Origin: JACSRF01 sp963695505
GTDB taxonomy: Bacteria; Chloroflexota; Anaerolineae; Promineifilales; Promineifilaceae
Assembly: GCA_963695505.1 (NCBI GenBank)
Contig: CAVOGX010000006.1
Location: 186,001 to 250,000 of the forward strand
DNA: 64,000 bases
Direction of reading: 5' to 3'
The notes beneath the pieces were generated by a model. That model was not told the DNA's origin, searched no databases, and saw only the letters and a list, made by a program, of their open reading frames with translations. Below are positions 20,881 through 28,754 of this stretch, in pieces. Within the stretch, counting starts at the first letter, position 1. Every line of letters starts with the position of its first letter. Made by a program: the position numbers and the translations under genes.

Positions 20881-22194
20881 ATGAACAGAAAGGATGAATT
20901 AATCGCCAAATTTAATCAACAGACAGCAGAAATTGGCATTGTCGGCATGGGCTACGTGGGCCTGCCCCTGGCCGTGGCCTTCGCCCAACGCGGCTTTCGC
21001 GTGGTGGGGCTGGACGTGGTCGCGGAAAAAGTAGACATGTTAAACGCGGGTCGCAGCTACGTCGAGGACGTGGCCGACGCCGAGCTGGCGCCCCTGGTGG
21101 CCAATGGGCTCATCCGCGCTACCACCGACTACGCCGACCTGGCGGCCGTCGACGCCATTTCCATCTGCGTCCCCACGCCGCTGCGCAAAACCAAAGACCC
21201 GGACATTTCCTATATTATTAGCGCCGCGGACAGCATTGTGGCCCACGCCGGTGGCACGGGCAAGCTCATTGTGCTGGAAAGCACCACCTACCCCGGCACC
21301 ACGGAAGAGGTAATTTTGCCCCGCCTCTCCGAAAACGGTGACCGCGTGGGGCAGGAGTTTTTCCTCGCCTTTTCCCCCGAACGGGTGGACCCGGGGCGCA
21401 CCGATTACAACATGTTTACTACCCCTAAGGTATTTGGCGGCGTGACGCCGGACTGCCTGGCAGTGACCCTGGCGCTGTACGGCCAGGTAGTCGACCATCC
21501 TGTGCCGGTATCCAGCACCGCGGCAGCGGAGATGGTGAAGCTGCTGGAGAATACCTTCCGCGCCGTCAACATCGCCCTGGTGAACGAGGTGGCGGTGATG
21601 TGCGACAAGCTGGGGCTGGACGTGTGGGAAGTGGTAGAAGCGGCGGCCACCAAGCCTTACGGCTTTATGAAGTTTACGCCGGGGCCGGGCGTGGGCGGGC
21701 ACTGCATCCCCCTGGACCCCCACTACCTGAGCTGGAAGCTGAAGACCGTGAACTACAACGCGCGCTTCATCGAGCTGGCGTCGGAGATTAACAGCCACAT
21801 GCCGGAGTACGTCATTGGCAAGGTGGCCGACGCCCTCAACGGCGACCGCAAGGCGATTAACGGCAGCCGTATTTTGGTGCTGGGGGTGGCCTACAAGCCC
21901 AATATTGGCGACGTGCGGGAAAGCCCGGCGTTGGATGTGATTCATTTGCTGGAAGAGCGCGGCGCGGAGGTGGCCTTCCACGATCCCTACGTGATGGACC
22001 TCGAATATGAAGAGATGGATACGCCGCGGGTAGAGCTGACGGCCGAAACCTTGCAAGAAGCAGACTGCGTGGTGATTGTCACCAACCACCGCGATTATGA
22101 TTGGGCCTTTGTGGCTGCCCAGGCCGGGCTGATTGTGGACACGCGCAACGCCCTGGCGGGGCTGGCTGGTCACGGACGCGTAGTTGGGCTTTAG
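20881..22194 (+). CDS. wbpA: Nucleotide sugar dehydrogenase (UDP-GlcNAc/ManNAc 6-dehydrogenase, WbpA type)
   Basis: ATG at 20881 follows AAGGA; an upstream in-frame start at 20776 has no ribosome site. The 437 residues show the Rossmann motif GMGYVGLPLAVAFAQRG (about 22-38), CVPTPLRK, ESTTYPGTTEE, FSPERVDPG, the catalytic lysine region KLLENTFRAVNIAL and the active-site cysteine in GVGGHCIPLDP. The enzyme oxidises C6 of a UDP-hexose in two NAD-dependent steps to the uronic acid. The C-terminal domain (VLGVAYKPNIGDVRESPA) is complete. Pattern is closest to the WbpA/WbpO branch rather than UDP-glucose dehydrogenase, by CxP and PLDP motifs; substrate is inferred. Confidence 0.88.
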   Translation: MNRKDELIAKFNQQTAEIGIVGMGYVGLPLAVAFAQRGFRVVGLDVVAEKVDMLNAGRSYVEDVADAELAPLVANGLIRATTDYADLAAVDAISICVPTPLRKTKDPDISYIISAADSIVAHAGGTGKLIVLESTTYPGTTEEVILPRLSENGDRVGQEFFLAFSPERVDPGRTDYNMFTTPKVFGGVTPDCLAVTLALYGQVVDHPVPVSSTAAAEMVKLLENTFRAVNIALVNEVAVMCDKLGLDVWEVVEAAATKPYGFMKFTPGPGVGGHCIPLDPHYLSWKLKTVNYNARFIELASEINSHMPEYVIGKVADALNGDRKAINGSRILVLGVAYKPNIGDVRESPALDVIHLLEERGAEVAFHDPYVMDLEYEEMDTPRVELTAETLQEADCVVIVTNHRDYDWAFVAAQAGLIVDTRNALAGLAGHGRVVGL

Positions 22195-22224
22195 TAAGGC
22201 TGCTGCCATCGAAGCTGCATCATT

Positions 22225-22254
22225 TTGATCAGAGTATTCGTGCCGTCCTATATA
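22225..22254 (+). promoter_or_regulatory. Possible promoter of the UPF0175-DUF3368 module
   Basis: TTGATC (22225-22230), an 18-base spacer and TATATA (22249-22254) lie upstream of the ATG at 22336. A second AT-rich copy, GATATACTCAATTG, follows directly, so operator repeats for autoregulation are possible. Confidence 0.4.
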
Positions 22255-22335
22255 CATTGCTGTGATATACTCAATTGAAGGGTCCCATGATCACCAACAT
22301 AGTGAAGCAGGTTGACTTCCTGAGGAGATGTAACT

Positions 22336-22590
22336 ATGAGTTTGTCATTAGCCATCCCTGATTCCATTGTGCAGGCTATTCGCCTGCCGGAAAAACGTTT
22401 ACGCGAAGAAATGTTGCTAGAATTGGCCCTGGCACTCTATGCTCAGGATGCTTTGTCCCTTGGCAAGGCAAGGGAATTGGCTGGATTGGGCAAGTATGAG
22501 TTTGGCCAAATTTTGGGACAACGGGGGATTGCACGCCATTATGGTGAGGCGGAATTAGGGGACGATCTGGCATATGCCCGTGGTGAGTAA
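22336..22590 (+). CDS. UPF0175 family protein (putative antitoxin)
   Basis: The protein of 84 residues has the family shape: an N-terminal IPDSIVQAIRLPEKRLREE segment, then LELALALYAQDALSLGKARELAGLGKYEF, which is a ribbon/helix-turn-helix-like DNA-binding part. GAGGAG lies before the ATG. Its 3' end overlaps the next gene by 17 bases. UPF0175 proteins commonly precede DUF3368 PIN-like proteins, and the pair is thought to be a type II toxin-antitoxin system. Confidence 0.8.
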   Translation: MSLSLAIPDSIVQAIRLPEKRLREEMLLELALALYAQDALSLGKARELAGLGKYEFGQILGQRGIARHYGEAELGDDLAYARGE

Positions 22591-23062
22591 CACGTCGCCT
22601 GTTCTCAACCTGGCAATAATTGGTTATTTGCATCTACTGCGCCAACAATTCAGCCAGGTTTGGCTGCCTGAAGCTGTAAAATTGGAGTTGCGTCTGGACG
22701 AAGAGCTGCCAGGCTCTCCGAATATCCGGCAGGCTATTGAGGATGGTTGGTTGCAAATAAGCAAACCAAACAACAGTGCGTTTGTGCGGGTATTGGCGCG
22801 TGAACTTGACCAAGGGGAAGCAGAAGCCATTGCTTTAGCAGTAGAAATGAATGCCAGCCGGATATTGCTTGACGAACGGGAGGCGCGACGTATTGCCAAA
22901 GCATTGAGTTTTCCGGTAACAGGTGTTCTCGGCGTGTTGCTGAGCGCAGAAAAAGTAGGGCAGTTACAGAGACCGTTGGCAGAAGTTATAGCAGATTTAC
23001 GCGAAAAGGCAGGATTTCGGTTGGCGGATTCATTGGTGCAAACCGTGTTGCGCCAGGCTTGA
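22574..23062 (+). CDS. DUF3368 PIN-like protein (putative toxin)
   Basis: The protein of 162 residues starts with VVSNTSPVLNLAIIGYL, where the first acidic/Asn residue of the PIN-like fold lies (D is replaced by N in SNTSP). GEAEAIALA and ILLDEREARRIAK in the middle hold the remaining acidic positions, and TGVLGVLL near residue 118 matches the DUF3368 C-terminal helix. A ribonuclease role is inferred from the family. It is translationally coupled with the UPF0175 antitoxin candidate. Confidence 0.8.
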   Translation: MPVVSNTSPVLNLAIIGYLHLLRQQFSQVWLPEAVKLELRLDEELPGSPNIRQAIEDGWLQISKPNNSAFVRVLARELDQGEAEAIALAVEMNASRILLDEREARRIAKALSFPVTGVLGVLLSAEKVGQLQRPLAEVIADLREKAGFRLADSLVQTVLRQA

Positions 23063-23147
23063 GAGTGACGCGAAAATTGCAGGCTCTTCACCATTGGCCG
23101 TTGCTTAACCATTAACCCAAAACGGCCGTGCCATCTCAAAACTTTTT

Positions 23148-24105
23148 ATGAACGTATTACTGACCGGCGGAGCGGGCTTTATCGGCTCCCATCTGGCCGC
23201 GGCCCTGCTGCAGCACGGCTACCAGGTGCGGGTGCTGGACAACCTCAGCAGCGGTAAGCGGGAAAACCTGGACGGCCTGGCCGTAGAGCTGCTGGTCGGG
23301 GACATTCGCGATTGGGAAACGGTGCGGCAGGCGGTGACCGGCTGCGACCTCATCTTCCACCAGGCAGCCCTGGTCAGCGTACCCCGCTCTCTGGAAGAAC
23401 CGCGGCTGAACCACGACGTCAACGTCAGCGGGACGCTGCACGTGTTTGAAGCGGCGCGGCAGGCGGGCATCCAGCGCGTCGTATACGCCTCCTCGGCGGC
23501 GGTGTATGGGGATACGCCCTCGTTACCGGCCAAGGAAAGTGACCAACCCAAGCCCATGACCCCCTATGCGGCGGCGAAGATGGATGAATGAGCAGTATGC
23601 GGCCGTGTATAACCAGAGTTACGGCACGGAATTTATCGGGCTGCGCTACTTTAACGTCTTTGGCCCGCGCCAGGACCCCTCTTCACCCTATTCCGGCGTG
23701 CTGTCTATTTTTTGCCGCGCGGCCGTGGCGAGGGTGGGGGTGACCCTTTATGGAAACGGCCGTCAGACGCGGGACTTTGTCTACGTCAGCGATGTCGTAG
23801 CGGCCAATCTGGCCGCCGCTAATTTAGCCGCCGCCAACCTGGCTGCCGCCAACCTGCATGTAGATGGCGCACCGCGAGTTTTTAACGTGGGCCGGGGCGA
23901 GCAAACGGATTTACTGCAAATTCTTCAGGTACTGCGGGAACAGACCGGCGCGGCGCTGCCCGCGCGTCATGAAGCGCCCCGCGCCGGGGATATCCGCCAC
24001 TCCTGTGCCGACATTGCCTTGGCTAAAAAGCACCTGGCTTTCACGCCGAAAATCTCTCTTGCGGCCGGGCTGCAGGAAACGCTGCGGAACAGCGTCGTGC
24101 TATAA
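23148..24105 (+). CDS. NAD-dependent epimerase/dehydratase (UDP-sugar 4-epimerase type), one frameshift
   Basis: The extended SDR has the NAD motif TGGAGFIGSHLAAAL, DNLSSGKREN, HQAALVSVPRS and the catalytic YAAAK (near residue 141). An inserted G near 23582 breaks the frame right after this motif (pieces 23148-23591 and 23566-24105). The second piece has GLRYFNVFGPRQDP and GRQTRDFVYVSDV. It would interconvert UDP-GlcNAc/UDP-GalNAc or similar. A repeat of AAANL replaces the usual loop after the DFVYVSDVV motif. The stop codon TAA lies inside a CTATAAT box that probably belongs to the following MNT-HEPN module. Confidence 0.82.
23800..23856 (+). repeat. 15-base coding repeat (AAANL pentapeptide, four units)
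   Basis: GCG GCC AAT CTG followed by three 15-base units encodes AANL-AAANL-AAANL-AAANL inside the epimerase. The third and fourth units are nearly identical, which points to recent slippage or unequal crossing over. Confidence 0.85.
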
Positions 24106-24171
24106 TTGGGCTATTGCTAGATTCCATCTTGGATACTCCGGACGAAAACTCTTAAGGCAGCAGGTAACAGC

Positions 24172-24651
24172 ATGGATATCGAAAAGACATATGGCAGCCT
24201 GATTAAAGTATTGGTTGAGCAATTTGGCGAAAAGCTAAAAACGATTGTGCTTTTTGGCTCACAAAGTCGTGCGGAAGCAAATTTAAACAGTGACCATGAC
24301 GTCTTCGTCGTTGTTGAAGATCTGGCTAACGATCCTTTGGAAAGACAAAGGGAGGTTATGACTCCTTTGCTGCCTTACCTCCTCGACATACCGGAAAAAA
24401 TATCGATTATTGCCAAAACCCCACATGAATTATTGGAAAATCTGACCCCATTGATTATTGACGTGTGCATGGACGGGATTGGTTTATATGGCAAAGATTA
24501 TTTTGCAGGATTGCAAAAACGGGTTTCGCAATCATTGCATGATGCTGGCTTGCAGCGCCGCCGCCTGGCCGGAACCTGGATGTGGGTTTTCCCGACCCTA
24601 CCAGTAAAAGAGTGGGAATTAGATTGGGAAGGCTATCGTGAACCTGTCTAA
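24172..24651 (+). CDS. MNT-type nucleotidyltransferase, copy A
   Basis: The protein of 159 residues has the polymerase-beta-like core LFGSQSRAEANLNSDHDVFVV (GS motif then DxD replaced by D-H-D), placed near residues 28-48, with a third acidic residue likely in IIDVCMDG. Its 3' end overlaps the HEPN gene by 14 bases. Minimal nucleotidyltransferases of MNT/HEPN pairs act as antitoxins, in known cases by AMPylating the HEPN partner. A paralogous pair lies at 47951-48884. CTATAAT at 24100 is a possible -10 box with a poor -35. Confidence 0.8.
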   Translation: MDIEKTYGSLIKVLVEQFGEKLKTIVLFGSQSRAEANLNSDHDVFVVVEDLANDPLERQREVMTPLLPYLLDIPEKISIIAKTPHELLENLTPLIIDVCMDGIGLYGKDYFAGLQKRVSQSLHDAGLQRRRLAGTWMWVFPTLPVKEWELDWEGYREPV

Positions 24652-25093
24652 AAATGTTGCGTATCGCATTGCCCTGGCTAAAGGTTTCCTTCAAGAAGCA
24701 GAGCAGGATCTTTCTCTTGAACGGTGGCGTTCTTGTGTTGATAACGCCCAGTTAGCAGTAGAAAATGTAGGTAAGGCCGCTTTAGCATTATTTGGCATTG
24801 TCCCTAAAACCCATGATCCCGCTCGGCAAATTGCTGTGATTCTTCGTGAACGAGAATTACCGGAAGATATTGGCGAATACTTACACGCCATGCTGCCGCA
24901 CCTGTTGGTTTTGGGTACAGAAACGCATTTCCTTACAGATTATGGCGATGAGAGCAGTTACACTTTGCCCTGGGACTTGTTCACTCAAAAAACAGCCCAG
25001 GATGCTTTACAGTCAGCCCGATTGTTAGTTGAAATCATTCAGGAGTTACCAGAGAAGATTAAGCAGTGGCATGCCGAGGACAATCAGAAATAA
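24638..25093 (+). CDS. HEPN domain protein, copy A
   Basis: GTG start at 24638 overlaps the nucleotidyltransferase. The 151 residues are all-helical in appearance, with the HEPN core ERWRSCVDNAQLAVENVGK (about residues 27-45). I cannot see a clear R-x4-6-H RNase motif in this copy or in copy B, so it may not act as a canonical HEPN ribonuclease. Intact, and adjacent to an EPS epimerase upstream and gmd downstream. Confidence 0.78.
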   Translation: MNLSKNVAYRIALAKGFLQEAEQDLSLERWRSCVDNAQLAVENVGKAALALFGIVPKTHDPARQIAVILRERELPEDIGEYLHAMLPHLLVLGTETHFLTDYGDESSYTLPWDLFTQKTAQDALQSARLLVEIIQELPEKIKQWHAEDNQK

Positions 25094-25182
25094 CGCGTAA
25101 TTCCTCCGTGATGAATGCCATCGGTCATTAATTCGGCCGTTTCCTTGCCAGTAGGACTGCAGCATACATTGGATTGGTTTGC

Positions 25183-26248
25183 ATGACGAAAACAGCGTTA
25201 ATCACCGGTATCACCGGACAGGATGGCTCTTACCTGGCGGAGCTGCTTTTAAGCAAAGGGTATGAGGTGCATGGCCTCATACGCCGCAGCAGCACCTTCA
25301 ACACCCGGCGCATCGATCACCTCTATAAAGATCCCCACCGCCAAAACGTGCAGCTTCACTTGCATTACGGCGACCTGAGCAGCAGCAGCGGCCTGCTGGG
25401 CCTGCTGCAGGCGGTGCAGCCGGATGAGATTTACCACCTGGCGGCGCAGAGCCACGTGCGCGTCAGCTTTGACATGCCCGAATATACGGCCGATATCACC
25501 GGTTTGGGCACCGTGCGCCTGCTGGAGGCCATCCGCCAAAGCGGCCTGACCCCCCGCTTTTACCAGGCCTCTTCCAGCGAAATGTTTGGCGCGGCCCCGC
25601 CGCCGCAAAGTGAAACGACGCCCTTTGCCCCGCAGAGCCCTTATGCCGCCGCCAAGCTGCTGGCCTACTGGACAACGAGCAACTATCGCGCCGGGTATGG
25701 CCTGTTCGCCGGCAACGGCATCTTGTTTAACCACGAATCGCCCCGGCGCGGCGAGACCTTCGTCACGCGCAAGATTACGCGGGCGGTGGCGGCCATTACG
25801 GCCGGGCAGCAAGATAAGCTGTACCTGGGCAACCTGGACGCGAAGCGGGATTGGGGCTACGCGCCGGAGTACGTCGAGGCGATGTGGCTGATGCTGCAGC
25901 AGGAGACGGCGCAGGATTTTGTGATTGGCACCGGGGAGTCCCATACCGTGCGGGACTTTTTGCAAGAGGCCTTTGGCTACGTGGGGCTGGATTGGCAGAA
26001 TTACGTGAAAATCGACCCGCGCTACTATCGTCCCACAGAAGTGGACTACCTGCTGGCCGACCCGCGGCAGGCGCAGCGGCAGATGGGCTGGCAGCCCAAA
26101 GTGCGCTTTGCTCGACCTGGTGCGTATCATGGTCGACGCCGACCTGGAACGGCTGGGGCTGGATGCGCCGGGTGAAGGGCGGCAGGTGGTGGCCGGGCAG
26201 TTTGGCGACTGGCATACCTGGGAAGACCAGGTAGTTAGCATGCAGTGA
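25183..26248 (+). CDS. gmd: GDP-mannose 4,6-dehydratase, one frameshift near the C-terminus
   Basis: ATG at 25183. The protein begins TALITGITGQDGSYLAELLL (NADP motif), then LIRRSSTFNTRRIDHLY, LHYGDLSSSS, HLAAQSHVRVSFD, the catalytic SSSEMFG and SPYAAAK, and NHESPRRGETFVTRKIT; all are hallmark GMD sequences. The frame changes near 26110 and the last piece (LVRIMVDADLERLG) runs to TGA at 26248. The enzyme makes GDP-4-keto-6-deoxymannose, the precursor of GDP-fucose, and is paired with the GDP-fucose synthase downstream. Confidence 0.92.
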
Positions 26249-26276
26249 ACGGTGGCGGTTGTTTGCTGAAAATACG

Positions 26277-26448
26277 TAAGCAATCAGCCGCTCAGCAATT
26301 CAGGCAGTCAGCTTGTTTGGGTTTGTCCCGAAAGTTGACCTAAATGGATGAAATTAGGCTGTTGTGACCGGATTTAATTCGTTTAGCGGTTGATTTTTCA
26401 CCTGAATCCATTGCTGATAAGCTGAAATGCTAATTAGCTGAATGCTTA
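26277..26448. repeat. Intergenic inverted repeat, TCAGC/GCTGA type
   Basis: TAAGCAATCAGC (26277-26288) pairs with GCTGAATGCTTA (26437-26448) with one mismatch; further TCAGC motifs follow the left arm and GCTGA motifs precede the right arm. The core between them has no coding signal. The 271-base gap between gmd and the GDP-fucose synthase gene is otherwise empty. Confidence 0.6.
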
Positions 26449-26519
26449 TCTAGATAAAAGGGTAACGGATGACGGTTTACCGATTACTAACAAATTTTAG
26501 GAAATGTGAGGAAGGGTGA

Positions 26520-27503
26520 TGAGTACAGAGCAAAAATGGCCGGACAGCATGACAGTTTTGGCACGATAAACGGGTGATTGTCACCGGCGGAGCCGGTTTT
26601 CTCGGTTCTTTTGTCGTCGACAAACTGACGGAGCGGGGCGCGGCCGACATTGTGGTGCCGCGCACGGCCGATTACGACCTGACGCAGTTGGAGGCCATCA
26701 AGCAGTTGTTCCGCGACACCAGCCAGAAGGGCAAACCGGTGGAGATGATCATCCACCTGGCGGCGCGGGTCGGCGGCATCGGCGCCAACCGCGCCAACCC
26801 GGCCGAGTTTTTCTACGACAACCTGATGATGGGCGTGCAGCTGATGCACGAGAGCTACCTGCGCGGCGTGCCCAAGTTCGTCGCCATCGGCACCGTCTGC
26901 GCCTACCCCAAGTTCGCCCCGGTGCCCTTTAAGGAAGATGATTTGTGGAACGGCTACCCGGAGGAGACCAACGCCCCTTACGGCCTGGCCAAGAAGATGA
27001 TGCTGGTGCAGAGCCAGACCTATCGCCAGCAGTACGGCTACAACTCCATCTTCCTGCTGCCGGTGAATCTGTACGGGCCGCGGGACAACTTTGATTTGGA
27101 AACTCAGCCACGTCATCCCGGCGCTGATCCGCAAATGCGTGGAGGCCAAGGAGCGCGGGGACGACCAGATTGTGGCCTGGGGCGACGGCTCGCCGACCCG
27201 GGAGTTCCTCTACGTGGAGGACGCGGCCGAGGGGATTTTGCTGGCCGCCGAACGCTACAACGACAGCGAGCCGGTGAATCTCGGCAGCGCCTTTGAGATC
27301 AGCATCAAGGACCTGCTGGAGACGCATTGCCCAGCTGACCGGCTTTGCGGGGCGAGATTCGCTGGGACACCAGCAAGCCCAACGGCCAGCCGCGGCGCAA
27401 GCTGGACACCAGCCGGGCGAAGGCGCTGTTTGGCTTTGAGTCGCAGACGTCGTTTGCCGCGGGCCTGCAAGAGACCATTGACTGGTTTAAGGTGCAAGGG
27501 TAG
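26520..27503 (+). CDS. fcl: GDP-L-fucose synthase, frameshifted
   Basis: An ATG at 26520 reads MSTEQKWPDSMTV, then a frame change in TTTT near 26553 leads to FWHDKRVIVTGGAGFLGSF. The core shows HLAARVGGIGANRANPAEF, AIGTVCAYP, YGLAKKMMLVQ (catalytic Y-x3-K) and LLPVNLYGPRDNFD. Further changes near 27105 and 27330 separate FLYVEDAAEGIL from the C-terminal WDTSKPNGQPRRKLD. It carries out 3,5-epimerisation and 4-reduction of the GMD product to GDP-fucose. About 320 residues in total, the normal length. Confidence 0.88.
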
Positions 27504-27523
27504 GGGCGGATAATTATCCGCCC
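27504..27523. repeat. Perfect 20-bp palindrome, left copy
   Basis: GGGCGGATAATTATCCGCCC directly follows the GDP-fucose synthase stop. A degenerate second copy lies at 28258-28277. The two bracket the nucleotidyltransferase gene. Confidence 0.85.
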
Positions 27524-27595
27524 ACCAGACCCACACAGCCGATTTCTCCTGACAGCGTATGTTATAATCATGGGGGTCAGTGCGCTAAAGGATTT

Positions 27596-27697
27596 GTGAC
27601 TTTGACTACCACACCAGCAGATACCATCATTTCACGGATTTTGGAACGACTGCGCCGCATCCAGCCGGATAAGGTGATTTCACGATGCAAGCTTTGA
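27596..27697 (+). CDS. Short reading frame before the nucleotidyltransferase, possibly an antitoxin remnant
   Basis: GTG at 27596 opens 33 codons (VTLTTTPADTIISRILERL... ending KVISRCKL). It overlaps the start region of the next gene and lies after a TTATAAT box at 27562-27568. The sequence looks like the N-terminal helix of a small antitoxin, but it is too short to assign. It may simply be non-coding. Confidence 0.3.
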   Translation: MTLTTTPADTIISRILERLRRIQPDKVISRCKL

Positions 27698-27717
27698 CAT
27701 ACTGGAAAACGGTGACC

Positions 27718-28206
27718 ATGGATACGGATAATTTGTTAGAACAACTGGTAGCGCTGCTTGCCGAGAAACGGATTACCTATTGTGTGATCGGTGGGCAGGC
27801 CGTGAATGCCTACGTAGAGCCGCTGGTGAGCCTGGATTTAGACCTGGCGGTTTCTGTGACCCAGTTGGCAGAGGTGGAGGCGCTGCTGGCCGAACATTTC
27901 ACCGTGCGCCGCTTTCCACACAGCATAAAAATCTCTTTGCCGGGCTCTGATTTACGCGTGTAGGTGCAAACAGACCCACGCTACGGGACATTTCCCACGC
28001 GGGCGGTAGAACGGGACGTTTTGGGCTTACGATTACCGGTCGCGGTTGTAACCGACGTATTACAAGGAAAAATTTGGGCGGCAATGGACGAAGACAGGCG
28101 TGGAAGCAAGCGCCAAAAGGACCTGGCGGACATTGCCCGGTTGGTGGAGGCCTTTCCCAACCTGCGGGGTCAACTGCCAGAGGAAATTGCTCGACGCCTT
28201 TTTTAG
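27718..28206 (+). pseudogene. AbiEii-like nucleotidyltransferase with an in-frame TAG
   Basis: MDTDNLLEQLVALLAEKRITY then CVIGGQAVNAYVEPLVSLDLDLAV, the GG motif with paired aspartates seen in nucleotidyltransferases of type IV TA systems. TAG at 27961-27963 interrupts the frame between GSDLRV and VQTDPRYGTF; coding continues in the same frame to 28206 (KDLADIARLVEAF, the C-terminal helix typical of these enzymes). A CAG to TAG change would explain it. An earlier in-frame ATG at 27685 is possible. Flanked by a 20-bp palindrome on both sides. Confidence 0.65.
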
Positions 28207-28257
28207 CCCGAGAAAACTCGGGATGAGGCAATAAAGTTTGGGGAATACTACCGCCAA

Positions 28258-28277
28258 GGGCGGGTAATTATCCACCC
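28258..28277. repeat. Degenerate copy of the 20-bp palindrome
   Basis: GGGCGGGTAATTATCCACCC differs from the left copy at 27504 by two bases. It lies 50 bases after the nucleotidyltransferase stop. The rest of 28207-28754 (548 bases) holds a CCCGAG/CTCGGG hairpin at 28207-28222, the inverted repeat at 28403-28465 and one ACGGCCGT; I see no gene in it. Confidence 0.7.
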
Positions 28278-28402
28278 CTATAAATGGAATTCTTCGCAGG
28301 AAGTGCCTTCCCATGAATTTCTTCTGAAAAATTCCCTTCAAGAAAAAAAGTTGTCTTCCGAAGAGATTTCTCTAAGGAAATAGTAAACGTTAATCCCACC
28401 CG

Positions 28403-28465
28403 AGACCTGCGAGATTTACCAGTAGATTTAGCCCATATGCCTTTTGGTAGAAATCTCGCAGGTCT
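28403..28465. repeat. Perfect 15-bp inverted repeat
   Basis: AGACCTGCGAGATTT (28403-28417) and its exact complement (28451-28465); an inner TACCA/TGGTA pairing continues the stem past a small bulge. No T run follows. It looks like a dispersed palindromic element rather than a terminator. Confidence 0.7.
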
Positions 28466-28754
28466 GTTTGTGGTGAGGAGCATTTGATGTGTGGGCGCTG
28501 GGTGCATGGTGACAACAGGCGCTGCTGCGGTGACGATGGGGCGCATGGAGGTTACTGTTGTAGACCGACCCGGCGAGTTGGGCGGCGTGACGGTGGAAAC
28601 CCCAATGTAGCCTGATTTACCAATTGATATCTGAATCATGAAGAACCGAAGGGGTTCTGATAAAAATTTCCCTCCGTTATTTGTGGGAAGAGGGAGGGAG
28701 GGATTAAACGGCCGTATCTAATACAGGCTTTGGTTTACAGAACACGAGTCAACG

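Noticed and set aside
21040..22257. Minus-strand open frame of 405 codons opposite the UDP-sugar dehydrogenase
   Set aside because: It is His/Arg/Gln-rich, has no family pattern, and lies exactly over a gene with full motif support on the plus strand.
24101..24106. TATAAT before MNT-HEPN copy A as a complete promoter
   Set aside because: No acceptable -35 sequence lies 16-18 bases upstream, so I mention it only as a shared box and do not list it as a promoter feature.
25249..26283. Minus-strand open frame of 344 codons opposite gmd
   Set aside because: Its composition is typical of an antisense shadow in GC-rich coding DNA, and gmd motifs are unambiguous.
27563..27568. TATAAT with CTGACA upstream as a promoter for the AbiEii-like gene
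   Set aside because: The spacing between the two boxes is only eight bases, far too short for sigma-70.
27961..27963. Programmed recoding of TAG (pyrrolysine or readthrough)
   Set aside because: There is no downstream element or recoding gene in the window, and a point mutation or sequencing error is simpler.
28207..28222. CCCGAG/CTCGGG hairpin as a terminator
   Set aside because: The stem is only six pairs and no T run follows.
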